Source: JAUVKA01 sp964465145
GTDB lineage: Bacteria > Bacteroidota > Bacteroidia > Bacteroidales > UBA12481
Direction of reading: 5' to 3'
Assembly: GCA_964465145.1 (NCBI GenBank)
Contig: CAYXJR010000064.1
Span: 1-24,926 of the forward strand
Length of the DNA: 24,926 nucleotides
The position numbers and the translations under genes were made by a program. Positions 15,075-22,807 of the stretch are shown piece by piece. The notes under the pieces were generated by a model. The model was not told the DNA's origin, ran no database searches, and saw nothing but the letters and a program-made list of their open reading frames with translations. Every line of letters begins with the position of its first letter. The stretch's first letter is position 1.

Positions 15075-16250
15075 TTACAACATTCCCCTCCTCCGAATCT
15101 TCACCTTCATTGCCCCCTCTACCGGCTTCTCCGCCACCAGCGCCAGATATCCGCCTGCTCCGGCGCCTGAGAGTTTCCATGCCAGAACTTGCCCCGGACT
15201 CGATCCGGGGGCTTTGCTCTTGTACCCGTTGATTACCGCCTCCACTTTAGGGTTCAGCATCTTTGGGAACATCCTGGTCTGGGCGTTGAAGGAGTTGAGA
15301 TAGGCCCGTGCGAATCCATGTAAATCTTTTTTCATTATGGCCTCCCAGCACTGATCGGCTGCTGAGGTGAGACTGGCAACATTTTGCTCGTTGATATCTG
15401 TGTCGTTCAGCAGATTCAAACCTGGTTCGCGGGGCCAGAGGGATATCAGATAGATATGATCCTCCAGCCAGCAGAGGATCTCCTCATCATCCACTGATTC
15501 AATTTTCGTGGGCCAGTAGTCATCCTTATAGAAATGACGGTTCAGAGCGGGCATACAGATACCTATGGAATCCTGTGCCCCTGAGACTTCCTCCCTGCCG
15601 GGTTCATTCTCGAAATGAAAGAGCATTTTTGCCAGTTTTTCCGGATGCTCCAGGGGTAATTGTATGGGCCATAATTTCTTTGCGGCATTTCTTGTGGAGG
15701 TCGACATACCCGATCGCTCGTTATACTCCACTATCGGCTCCAGGGAGATGGTGATGGCCCATCCGGCGCCAAATTTGTTCACGTAAGGCTGATCTATCCA
15801 TGTCCCTGCCAGATCCAATCGGTAAGGCAGCACACAGTTATCGGAGGTACGTATGGCAGTTGTTGAGCGGGCTGTGAGCCCGGGTTCAGGGACACGCTTA
15901 AGAATGATATACTCTATGCCAAGCTCCCGGCATAGTGCCTCCTTAGCCGGACTGTTCCCGTCTTCGTTCACCAGTAAGATATCGGGACGGAATTCCCGCA
16001 GGTCCTCCACGAAATCCATCAGCCCCGAGCCCTTGTTCACCCAGGCATCGGTAACATATCGTACGGCTTTCACCATGTACAGGCGCTCCTGCTCGGAGTT
16101 GAGTGTATCCCGGCCTTTCAGCTCCCGTACGGTATTATCCGAGCCAATGCCCACATACAGATCGCCATAGCCGGCGGCCTCCTTGAAGAAGGCTACATGG
16201 CCGCTGTGAAGCAGGTCGTAGCAGCCTGATACGAATACTTTCTTTTTCAT
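15075..16250 (-). CDS. Fusion of a cytidylyltransferase-like domain and a GHMP-family kinase
   Basis: Residues 1-135 form an HxGH nucleotidyltransferase (CYDLLHSGHVAFFKEA, HSGH 15-18; LLVNEDGNSPAKE; STTAIR), like glycerol-3-phosphate cytidylyltransferase or HldE C-terminal domain. Residues about 140-391 look like a GHMP kinase: YRLDLAGTWIDQ, the loop RSGMSTSTR in place of the usual glycine/serine ATP loop, SGAQDSIGI, and the C-terminal KLSGAGAGGYLALV. It probably phosphorylates a sugar and activates it to an NDP- or CDP-sugar for the glycan; the sugar is unknown. HldE has the reverse domain order and a different kinase fold. Eight residues (348-355, PGSSPGQV) just before the glycine loop come from a palindromic element. 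Heptamer arrays abut both ends of the gene. Confidence 0.75.
   Translation of the reverse strand: MKKKVFVSGCYDLLHSGHVAFFKEAAGYGDLYVGIGSDNTVRELKGRDTLNSEQERLYMVKAVRYVTDAWVNKGSGLMDFVEDLREFRPDILLVNEDGNSPAKEALCRELGIEYIILKRVPEPGLTARSTTAIRTSDNCVLPYRLDLAGTWIDQPYVNKFGAGWAITISLEPIVEYNERSGMSTSTRNAAKKLWPIQLPLEHPEKLAKMLFHFENEPGREEVSGAQDSIGICMPALNRHFYKDDYWPTKIESVDDEEILCWLEDHIYLISLWPREPGLNLLNDTDINEQNVASLTSAADQCWEAIMKKDLHGFARAYLNSFNAQTRMFPKMLNPKVEAVINGYKSKAPGSSPGQVLAWKLSGAGAGGYLALVAEKPVEGAMKVKIRRRGML
15186..15209. repeat. Palindromic element inside the kinase domain
   Basis: CCCCGGACTCGATCCGGGG, the same palindrome as in gldA (6473-6491) and ispG (5373-5390) with the centre changed. It inserts eight in-frame codons directly upstream of the SGAGAGG loop. 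Confidence 0.8.
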
Positions 16251-16254
16251 TTAG

Positions 16255-16380
16255 TTGCGGGTTGCCCCTGCCTTCGCAGGGGTAAACTCCTGTTGCAGGT
16301 TGCAGCATAGCAAGATACAAGATACATAACCTTATAAATCTTTTCCTAAACCTCTTTCTAAACCTTTTTCTAAACCTTTT
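16255..16380. repeat. Composite repeat: GGTTGC heptamers, 33-bp palindrome, ACAAGAT units, 12-bp units
   Basis: In order: a GGGTTGC unit; a 33-bp element with stem CCCCTGC/GCAGGGG (16264-16296); GTTGCAG heptamers; two ACAAGAT units (about 16310-16325); ACATAACCTTATAA; then about four units of a 12-bp TCTAAACCTTTT repeat. The 33-bp element recurs exactly at 18935-18967, and the ACAAGAT to 12-bp succession recurs at 22806-22930. Confidence 0.9.
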
Positions 16381-17613
16381 CTATAGGAATGCGGCCTGCT
16401 GGTAATTTATTCCTTTCAGCCGGATGTCGGGATAATGCTCTGAAAATTTGGAATAGGGATATTTAGTTTGATCAAAAGCACCGAACTTCACTTCAATTGC
16501 TTCGCCGGTATTGAAATCCGATGTAATCACAAAATCAATCTCATGTCCCTCAGATGTCCTCCAAAACCATACCTGATCAGGATAGGCCATCTCTTTTAAT
16601 CTCAGAAAAACATAGTTCTCCAGTAATGCCCCTTTATCAGCCCGTTCCCCCACCGGGTGAAACCTATTAAGCATTGCATTGCGTAAGCCGGTATCCTGAT
16701 AATACAGCTTTGGCATTTTGGTTATTTCCTTTCTGATGTTTTTGTGAAAGGGCTTGATCAGGTCGATATGAAAGCATTTCTCAAGTATATGGATGTAGTT
16801 ATTCAAGGTGTCGGCATGCAATCGCAGAGTATTAGATAATTCATTACTATTTAACAAATTACCCACCTGGCCGGCCAATACAGTCATGAGATTAAAAAAG
16901 CCTGACTCATTCCGCACATCAGCCTCCAGAACATCTCTCTTTACATAGGAATCTCTGATTTCCAGTAGTCGGTGCTTCTTGAATTCCATATCGGTTTCCA
17001 ATACAACAGATGGGTAACCTCCATATACCAGAAATTCATCAAAGAGTTCAATAATTTCCCTGGATTTAATAGAGATATACTCCTTACGCTCCCTGCCTGT
17101 ATTTACCTCATCCGATAGATCTTTCCGATCCTTAAATTCCAAAAACTCAAGAAAGTTCAAACGATTTAGTTTGAAAATATGTTTCCTCCCGGCCAGGGAA
17201 TCTTTAAACTTCTTGTCTAAATAAAAGGCACTGCTTCCAGTAGCTATTATTTTTAGATTATCCAGGTAAGTATCAAACAAATATTTCAGAAATCCACTTG
17301 GATCAGCAGCATACTGAACTTCATCAATGAAAATGTAAATCCTGTCCTTTGCCTCCCTGTTTTCCCCCAATGGATTCACCGGCCTGTCGGTAAATTTGAA
17401 TATATTCTCCGGGTGCTCATTCACCTCTCTCAGAACATCAATATTCTCGAAAGTCAGATAAAAAACCCGACGGCCTTCCTCCTTAAGTTCCCGATATAAC
17501 TCCCTGATCAAAACAGTTTTACCTACCTGCCTGGCTCCAACAATAATGGTATATTCCTTCTCATCAAGCTGCTTCCGGATTTTAGGATGAATATGTCTTT
17601 TATGGTATATCAT
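16381..17613 (-). CDS. AAA+ ATPase with DUF4143 C-terminus (copy 3)
   Basis: 410 residues. Walker A GARQVGKT (about 26-33), Walker B IYIFIDEVQYA, sensor IIATGSSAFYL, then LAGRKHIFKLNRLNFLEFLEFK. A winged-helix-like middle and a PD-(D/E)XK-like end follow (WRTSEGHEIDFVITS and EAIEVKFG). Its stop codon lies in the end of the 12-bp repeat tract. A promoter-like pair lies upstream (17638-17669). It is the first of three consecutive ATPase genes on the same strand; the three differ widely in sequence, so they are not recent tandem duplicates. Confidence 0.87.
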   Translation of the reverse strand: MIYHKRHIHPKIRKQLDEKEYTIIVGARQVGKTVLIRELYRELKEEGRRVFYLTFENIDVLREVNEHPENIFKFTDRPVNPLGENREAKDRIYIFIDEVQYAADPSGFLKYLFDTYLDNLKIIATGSSAFYLDKKFKDSLAGRKHIFKLNRLNFLEFLEFKDRKDLSDEVNTGRERKEYISIKSREIIELFDEFLVYGGYPSVVLETDMEFKKHRLLEIRDSYVKRDVLEADVRNESGFFNLMTVLAGQVGNLLNSNELSNTLRLHADTLNNYIHILEKCFHIDLIKPFHKNIRKEITKMPKLYYQDTGLRNAMLNRFHPVGERADKGALLENYVFLRLKEMAYPDQVWFWRTSEGHEIDFVITSDFNTGEAIEVKFGAFDQTKYPYSKFSEHYPDIRLKGINYQQAAFL

Positions 17614-17637
17614 TAAAAATATCCGATAATTTTAATG

Positions 17638-17669
17638 CTAAGGTATGAATAATTTCGGGATTAATCCAA
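17638..17669 (-). promoter_or_regulatory. Candidate promoter upstream of ATPase copy 3
   Basis: On the minus strand TTG is followed after 21 nt by TACCTTAG, one mismatch from TAnnTTTG, about 25 bp upstream of the ATG. Confidence 0.4.
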
Positions 17670-17692
17670 GTATTCACAAAAGGAAGTTTCCC

Positions 17693-18835
17693 TCAACCCA
17701 TTATCTCCCCTCCCCAGAGCTGCTCCAGAAAAACTTTCCAGGGCAAAACAGAGACATTGCCCATCTGTCTTGGATGCAAGTCGTTCGTTACCAGAATCTG
17801 CTTTTTCACGGTGTATTCCTCACCAAAGCGGTTTAAGCCTGAGAGATGCCTGGGTTTTGCCAGATCGGTTGATTTTACCTCAACCGAAACTTCATGATCC
17901 CCCAGAATAAAATCGACCTCGATCTGAGAAGCCGTCCTCCAATAACTAAGGGGGTAATTGAGATCCGAATAATGACTGTGGGCAATAATTTCCTGATAGA
18001 TAAGATGTTCCATGGCTTTACCAAAGGATTCACTGCCGATCTCGATTTTCCCCCTCTGCACCAGGTAATTAGCTATCCCAACATCAAAAAGATAGAATTT
18101 GGGTGCCAGGATCACCCTCCGCTTAGGTTTTTTTTGGTAAGAAGGCAGAAAACGTCCGATCATTGTGTCTGCCAGAATCTGAAAATATTCCTTTGCTGTG
18201 GGGGCACTCACTCCGCAATCGGAAGCAATATTGGTATAATTAACCATCTCTCCGTTGGTAAGGGCCGCAGCCTCTAAAAATCGCGAGAACAAGGATATAT
18301 TGCGAATCCTGGCTTCCGCCATGATTTCGTCGCGAAGGTAACTACCAATGTAAGCGGATAATAATTTTTGAGGATTCCCCGACAAATAATGTCTCGGCAA
18401 TAATCCATTGTTTAAGGCCTTCAATAAATCAAAATCAGGAATTTCTGGAAAAACCAAAGGGAATAAATTATACCGGATGGCTCTTCCTCCCAAAAGGTTA
18501 CCTCTCGATCTCAGTATCTTTCGTGGACTGGAGCCGCTCAGAATAAAACGGTTATTCCGGTTGACCATCAGCCATTGAATCTCATTCAGCAATTCAGGAA
18601 TCCTCTGAATTTCATCCACAATAACCTGAGTTCCCGGAGCCTGCGCTTCCATTATCTCCCTGATCAATCCCGGATTCCGGAGGAAGCGCTCATATTCCCG
18701 CGAAAGAAGCAGGTCGAAATACAATGTATCAGGATACAGAGCTTTCAATAAAGTACTCTTCCCGGTTTGACGGGCACCCCATAAAAAAGCACTTTCTCCT
18801 TCTATTCCTTCAAATATCTGCTTTCGTAAATACAT
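17693..18835 (-). CDS. AAA+ ATPase with DUF4143 C-terminus (copy 4)
   Basis: 380 residues. Walker A WGARQTGKSTLL (about 19-30), Walker B TQVIVDEIQRIPEL, sensor ILSGSSPRKI, GGRAIRYNLFPLVFPEI, a winged-helix-like segment (NIASDCGVSAPTAKEYFQIL), and the nuclease-like end YWRTASQIEVDFILGDHEVSVEVKST. Start ATG 18835 leaves the usual 18-residue lead before Walker A. Same strand as copies 3 and 5, with about 80-150 bp gaps that hold repeats only on the copy 5 side. Confidence 0.87.
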   Translation of the reverse strand: MYLRKQIFEGIEGESAFLWGARQTGKSTLLKALYPDTLYFDLLLSREYERFLRNPGLIREIMEAQAPGTQVIVDEIQRIPELLNEIQWLMVNRNNRFILSGSSPRKILRSRGNLLGGRAIRYNLFPLVFPEIPDFDLLKALNNGLLPRHYLSGNPQKLLSAYIGSYLRDEIMAEARIRNISLFSRFLEAAALTNGEMVNYTNIASDCGVSAPTAKEYFQILADTMIGRFLPSYQKKPKRRVILAPKFYLFDVGIANYLVQRGKIEIGSESFGKAMEHLIYQEIIAHSHYSDLNYPLSYWRTASQIEVDFILGDHEVSVEVKSTDLAKPRHLSGLNRFGEEYTVKKQILVTNDLHPRQMGNVSVLPWKVFLEQLWGGEIMG

Positions 18836-18920
18836 GATAACTCAAACCATTGGTTTTTTATATCCTGATATACTAAAATTATATTCAAAATTATCATAAT
18901 AAAATGAGATTAACAAACGG

Positions 18921-18974
18921 ACGGGATGCGGGATGCCCCTGCCTTCGCAGGGGTAAACTCCTGTTGCGGGTTAC
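18921..18974. repeat. GATGCGG units around the 33-bp palindromic element
   Basis: GGGATGCGGGATGC leads straight into the 33-bp element (18935-18967; stem CCCCTGC/GCAGGGG), identical base for base to 16264-16296, followed by GTTGCGGGTTAC. In both places the element lies within a heptamer tract. Confidence 0.9.
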
Positions 18975-18991
18975 GTAGCCTTGCCTGAGCC

Positions 18992-20233
18992 TTAAGTCAG
19001 CCATTTCCAAACATACATTACGTGTATAGTTTTCCCGGCGGCTTCGATAAGCTTTTCGGTATCAGTTGTCAGGATGGTGCCTTCTTCCAGGGCATAGGCA
19101 TCCAAAGCCTCACATAATCCTTTGATTTCCCTGTCGGCCACTCCGGGTTCATCAAACAGGTAGCAAACCTGGATGGCTTGAATGATTTCATTCCCCTGAC
19201 GCAGGACAAAGTCGCATTCCCCCTTGCCCTGATGATAATATACATCATTCCCTCTTCGCCGCAACTCAATATATACAAGATTTTCCAGCAGCCTGCCCCA
19301 CTGTCCGGAAAAAGAAAATCCAAGTTTTACCACCAGGGCGTTATCAATAAAATAGGTTTTTTTTGGATTCTGCAGTTGCTTATTTAATGATGGATCATAC
19401 TTCTTTACCTGGAACAGGAAATATGTATCCTGGAGAAAGTCGATATAGTTTTTGATGGTAGATGCATTTTTTACCCCGATTATTTTTGCCAGGCCGCTAT
19501 TTGATGTTAGTTTGGCAGCATTACTGGCCAGGTAATATACAAGTTCCAGCAATTCCTTTTCATTGGTAAGATTATTCCTTACCATCACGTCGCGGTACAG
19601 TATACTTTCATATAATGATTTCAGGTATTGGTCGTTTCTGTTTTCAAGGTAAAGCGGAAAGCCCCCGGATAACATGTAATCATTAAAATGCCTGGCCAAA
19701 TTAGCTTTACCGGCGGTGGATGATAATTCCAGGCCTGAGGCTCCGGATTTTACAGATACCAGGTACTCCCTGAAAGAAAAAGGATAAAGGTCAAGCTGGA
19801 CAAATCTTCCGGACAGGTGTGTTCCCAGCTCCCGGCTGAGCATATTAGCATTCGATCCGGTAATATATATTTTGTATCCATAATCATAAAGGCGGCGCAC
19901 AAATCTCTCCCAGCCTTCGATATTCTGTACCTCATCGAAATAGAAAGTCTGCTGTTCTCCAAACAGTTCGATAAACAATTCATGTAATATTTGAAAATGC
20001 TCAACACTAAATCGCACCAGGCGATCATCGTCAAAATTCAGATAATAATCCCTTTGCTCATTTCCCTTCCGTATTTGCTGCATCAAGGTCGACTTTCCGC
20101 ATCTCCTGATACCTGAAATCACAACAATCTCCTTACTGTCAATCATATTACCAGGCAGATCCCGCTCAATATATGATCCGGACCATTTTAGCCGAAGTTG
20201 ATCAGCAATAACAGTTTTAAGAAGCTCCTTCAT
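18992..20233 (-). CDS. AAA+ ATPase, DUF4143-type, with degenerate nuclease motif (copy 5)
   Basis: 413 residues. Walker A SGIRRCGKSTLM (about 39-50), Walker B TFYFDEVQNIEGWE, sensor YITGSNANML, LSGRFVQLDLYPFSFREYL. The C-terminal motif reads GECDFVLRQGNEIIQAIQVCYLF: the E-x-K of the nuclease-like fold is replaced by Q-V-C. I recall this IQVCY form as common in one branch of the family, so the loss is probably old rather than a new mutation. A TATCTTTG box lies about 30 bp upstream (20261-20268). Confidence 0.87.
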   Translation of the reverse strand: MKELLKTVIADQLRLKWSGSYIERDLPGNMIDSKEIVVISGIRRCGKSTLMQQIRKGNEQRDYYLNFDDDRLVRFSVEHFQILHELFIELFGEQQTFYFDEVQNIEGWERFVRRLYDYGYKIYITGSNANMLSRELGTHLSGRFVQLDLYPFSFREYLVSVKSGASGLELSSTAGKANLARHFNDYMLSGGFPLYLENRNDQYLKSLYESILYRDVMVRNNLTNEKELLELVYYLASNAAKLTSNSGLAKIIGVKNASTIKNYIDFLQDTYFLFQVKKYDPSLNKQLQNPKKTYFIDNALVVKLGFSFSGQWGRLLENLVYIELRRRGNDVYYHQGKGECDFVLRQGNEIIQAIQVCYLFDEPGVADREIKGLCEALDAYALEEGTILTTDTEKLIEAAGKTIHVMYVWKWLT

Positions 20234-20260
20234 GTTAACAAATAATATCCCATATCAACT

Positions 20261-20268
20261 CAAAGATA
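20261..20268 (-). promoter_or_regulatory. TAnnTTTG box upstream of ATPase copy 5
   Basis: Perfect match (TATCTTTG on the minus strand), 28 bp upstream of the start codon. No clear -33 TTG at the expected distance. Confidence 0.4.
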
Positions 20269-20377
20269 AAACTTTCTTTTGTTAATAGAAGATATTCATG
20301 TATTTTTTCTTTTCCAAATAGAAGCTAGCCACCGATTGTTCTATGCCTTTCAGAAGTTTATGAGTTTAGAAAAAGAC

Positions 20378-20399
20378 AGTTGCAGGTTGCAGGTTACAA
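20378..20399. repeat. Short GGTTGCA heptamer tract
   Basis: Two to three units downstream of the sugar-transferase remnant, of the same type as at 12577, 16290 and 24815. Confidence 0.7.
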
Positions 20400-20400
20400 G

Positions 20401-20453
20401 TTTTGCCCGTAGGGCATTAATAATTGCAGAAACGAGGACCCGGATTGATTTTA
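20401..20453. repeat. Dispersed element copy 1, AACGAGG(A/G)CCCGGA type
   Basis: It begins TTTTGCCCGTAGGGC and ends AACGAGGACCCGGATTGATTTT. It aligns over about 50 bp with 22727-22779, and its last part with 23419-23446. It marks the break in the sugar-transferase homology. Confidence 0.6.
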
Positions 20454-20585
20454 TCGAGGGGATATTGTCGCCTTTGAGGACGTTGATGAGCTGCGGGATT
20501 TCGTCGAGGCTGGTTTTGCGTATGAACTTACCAACGGGGGTAAGACGCCAACATCGGGAAGCAGGTTTTCGGCTACATTTATCAC

Positions 20586-21494
20586 TCACAAGCCCAAAAT
20601 ATCTTTCAATTGGCGGAGCTGATCTTGAAATTTATCCTGGTTTTCAGATTTTAACCTATTAATGTTCATCGATTTCCAACTGATACCGGGAAAATCCGCC
20701 CAGGGTCGTTCTTTCCAGTCGGGATTGCCATTCACGAAAGACATTAAAAATTCCTTATCATCTTCATTCAGTGATTTCAGGATTTGAGCATTAATTTCCG
20801 TCCTGACATCACTGAACATTTCATAGGTAAAAGGTTCATCTGTCATACCACGGAAATGAGATTCAAACAGGTGTTTCTGATCGATGAACCTTGGAAGAAG
20901 GATTTCATGAACCGGTCTTTTGCTGCTTAGTAAACAAAACAAAAAACCATTATGGATGTCAGCGGTATAACCTTTTGTTTGGAGCAACTTCATGCAATCA
21001 AATAGATCGCGTGGATGCTGACGGTCGAGAGCGGCCACAAGTTTACCACCATATAGCTGTGAAAAAGGGACTGTTTGAACTTCGCAATAGCTGTCAAATG
21101 CTTTTTGAGCAGAAACACACAATGGCATCACCACCGGCGCCTCCAAAAGACCTCTGTTTATTGTATTGACTTCTATTTTTACTGTACTATCAAACAATGT
21201 ACAGTACAGCTTCAGTTCATCCTCTACGTTAAACGGGGCTCTGATCTGAATAGCAGGTATTGCCCTCTTAATTCCTGAACTTACATCAATCAGCTTTTGT
21301 CTGATTTGCATTAAGTCACTTTCTCTCTCTCCAAAAGGCACCCAGGTGAGATCAATATCAACTGAAATCCTGGGCATTTCGTTATAAAAAAGATTGATTG
21401 TTGTGCCTCCATGCAGCGCAAAAGCCTTTTCTTTCGCTATCTCGGGTAAGATACGAAGTAACAAATGAACTTGTTTCAGAAAATTACCATCCAT
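20586..21494 (-). CDS. AbiEii/AbiGii-type nucleotidyltransferase toxin
   Basis: Predicted toxin of a type IV-like AbiE toxin-antitoxin system, known in phage abortive infection; AbiEii proteins are nucleotidyltransferases. The hallmark ALHGGTTINLFY (26-37) followed by PRISVDIDLTW (41-51, Asp46/Asp48) is intact, as is QLYGGKLVAALDRQHPRDLFD further on. Length 302 residues. Its start overlaps the stop of the upstream gene by one base (TAATG), so the two are translationally coupled in the expected antitoxin-then-toxin order. Confidence 0.88.
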   Translation of the reverse strand: MDGNFLKQVHLLLRILPEIAKEKAFALHGGTTINLFYNEMPRISVDIDLTWVPFGERESDLMQIRQKLIDVSSGIKRAIPAIQIRAPFNVEDELKLYCTLFDSTVKIEVNTINRGLLEAPVVMPLCVSAQKAFDSYCEVQTVPFSQLYGGKLVAALDRQHPRDLFDCMKLLQTKGYTADIHNGFLFCLLSSKRPVHEILLPRFIDQKHLFESHFRGMTDEPFTYEMFSDVRTEINAQILKSLNEDDKEFLMSFVNGNPDWKERPWADFPGISWKSMNINRLKSENQDKFQDQLRQLKDILGL

Positions 21495-22249
21495 TATACC
21501 AGATTCACAGGTAGTGTTATTTTGTATGTCGGAATATATACTCCGTTACTGGCAAAGCTTCTTTTACCACTCCCCAGATCAATTTCATCCATTTTCAGTT
21601 TTCTAAACCAGGCGTGATCTGCTTTTTGAGCCAGGTATAGAAACAAACGTTTAACTTTGACCGATTTGCATAGCATTAGCATTTCCTGAATCATGGAAGG
21701 ATTCAGGAAATTCAGCCCCTGCATGATCTCCCAGGCCTCATTGAGGTCAAACCGGGCGGGAGCTAATTCCAGGCATTCCATCATAGCCCTGCCTGCGCCC
21801 GCTACTTTTAAGCTGAATCCATGTTGCTCTATTGTGGTCAGGCCGGTATCAGGGGGCAAAAAGCTTGTCTTGATGAATTGCGGTTTACTATCCCACTGAT
21901 TTCTTACCACCCACAAGGGAATATTTATTCCATGTGGCGCAAACAACAAGGTATCCCGGCGATTTACCTCCAGGTAATGTGCAAAACCAAGCAAACCCAG
22001 GGAGGTGCGCCCACCTATATGCACCGGTAAGCCGGCCTGTTGCTGCAGTGCATGAATAGCACCTGCCAACAGTAACTTCTGTCCCGATCGCACCATAATA
22101 CCTTTTCCGATGGAATGCAGCCAGCCACTACGGCGGTAACTCTGTTGCAACGAAAAAGAATAACCCGATTTCTTTAACCAGTCAGCATAAAGGACTGATC
22201 CATTAGGAAGGTTTTGCAATAATTGGTTTATTTTAGTGTACGATGTCAT
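21494..22249 (-). CDS. AbiEi-type antitoxin (transcriptional repressor-like)
   Basis: 251 residues. It has an N-terminal winged-helix-like region (LYADWLKKSGYSFSLQQSYR, SGWLHSIGKGIM), then VHIGGRTSLGLLGFAHYL and LFAPHG as in AbiEi_3 antitoxins, which bind their own promoter and neutralise AbiEii. A TAAATTTG box lies 23 bp upstream (22272-22279), where an autorepressor would be expected to bind. Coupled to the toxin gene by a one-base overlap. Confidence 0.85.
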   Translation of the reverse strand: MTSYTKINQLLQNLPNGSVLYADWLKKSGYSFSLQQSYRRSGWLHSIGKGIMVRSGQKLLLAGAIHALQQQAGLPVHIGGRTSLGLLGFAHYLEVNRRDTLLFAPHGINIPLWVVRNQWDSKPQFIKTSFLPPDTGLTTIEQHGFSLKVAGAGRAMMECLELAPARFDLNEAWEIMQGLNFLNPSMIQEMLMLCKSVKVKRLFLYLAQKADHAWFRKLKMDEIDLGSGKRSFASNGVYIPTYKITLPVNLV

Positions 22250-22271
22250 AGTTATTGTATAATTCTGTACA

Positions 22272-22279
22272 CAAATTTA
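22272..22279 (-). promoter_or_regulatory. TAnnTTTG box upstream of the AbiE operon
   Basis: Perfect match (TAAATTTG on the minus strand). A TTTG lies 24 nt further upstream, slightly farther than usual. Confidence 0.45.
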
Positions 22280-22420
22280 AACCATTTCATCAATTAAAAC
22301 TTACAAATCAGGTCAACATACCACACCATAAAAGGGTTGGTACATGGTTAATAAAATGTTTCATCACGATTTGATACGATCTGTCGAACGTATAATTGTT
22401 TTGAAGAAAATGATAGCCGT

Positions 22421-22588
22421 TTAGTTATATCCTAATGCTTCTTTCCAGAAAGGGACGATTTTGATTGTTTTATCGTCAATTTTTAGTACTTCTTCATGAT
22501 TCCAGGTAAAAATGAAACCAACATCCATATTTTGTTCTACCATGGCCATCGATAAAGATTTTATTAAATGTGATTTTGCAAATAAAGA
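22421..22588 (-). pseudogene. C-terminal fragment of an unidentified protein
   Basis: A frame is open between a stop at about 22589-22591 and TAA (complement of 22421-22423). From the first ATG (22549) it gives 42 residues; read through from the stop, 55. The sequence looks like real protein: AKSHLIKSLSMAMVEQNMD, then VGFIFTWNHEEVLKI and IKIVPFWKEALGY. It loosely recalls the tail of some DUF4143-type ATPases, but I am not confident. Upstream sequence is A/T-rich with many stops and then meets the palindromic element at 22648. The rest of 22250-22420 shows only the AbiE promoter. Confidence 0.4.
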
Positions 22589-22647
22589 TTATTTTGCAAA
22601 TATTCACTTAATAAATAAACTGTTTTTTATGATGGTTGAAGTCATTA

Positions 22648-22726
22648 CCCCCCTATGTCATTACCCCCTCGATCTCCCGATTCGCTTCGCTTCTCGGGAC
22701 AGGCTCCCTGAAACCAGGGGGGAGGG
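22648..22726. repeat. GC-rich palindromic element in the AbiE-antitoxin gap
   Basis: Contains two ATTACCCCC units, a CCCGA/TCGGG stem around a TTCGC-rich loop (22678-22700), ACAGGCTCCCT, and CCTGAAACCAGGGGGGAGGGA. The segments are shared with the elements inside ispG (5356-5430) and the dehydratase (12608-12640). Confidence 0.8.
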
Positions 22727-22807
22727 ATTACCGCGTAGCGGTTATATTATTATAGCAACGAGGGCCCGGAATTGATTTTTTTACTCCGTAGGTGTTATAC
22801 AGAATGG
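22727..22807 (-). pseudogene. Duplicate of the flippase 3' end joined to a dispersed element
   Basis: Forty bases (22753-22792) are identical to 23419-23458, and similarity continues to 22807. On the minus strand the copy encodes ILPFCITPTE and a stop, matching the last residues of the flippase at 23447-24778 (TLPFCITPTE). The copy is cut off at the start of the ACAAGAT heptamer tract. The 22727-22779 half is the AACGAGG-CCCGGA element also seen at 20401. Confidence 0.75.

Larger units (their letters stand above)
20350..20589 (-). pseudogene. Remnant of a bacterial sugar transferase (WcaJ/WbaP type)
   Basis: An open frame of 79 codons contains RLTPVGKFIRKTSLDEIPQL then INVLKGD, the conserved segment of initiating glycosyl-1-phosphate transferases. 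The family continues MSLVGPRP, but here the sequence turns into unrelated residues exactly where a dispersed element begins (20401-20453). The N-terminal membrane part, the catalytic lead-in and the C-terminus are missing; the intact gene would have been over 190 codons. It lies directly after the AbiEii toxin gene. A heptamer tract (GTTGCAG units, 20378-20399) follows the element. Confidence 0.75.

Noticed and set aside
20279..20662. Plus-strand ORF of 127 codons
   Set aside because: Antisense of the sugar-transferase remnant and the AbiEii gene end; the protein similarity is on the minus strand.
22512..22775. Plus-strand ORF of 87 codons
   Set aside because: Crosses the antisense of the C-terminal fragment and the palindromic element; its second half is repeat translation.
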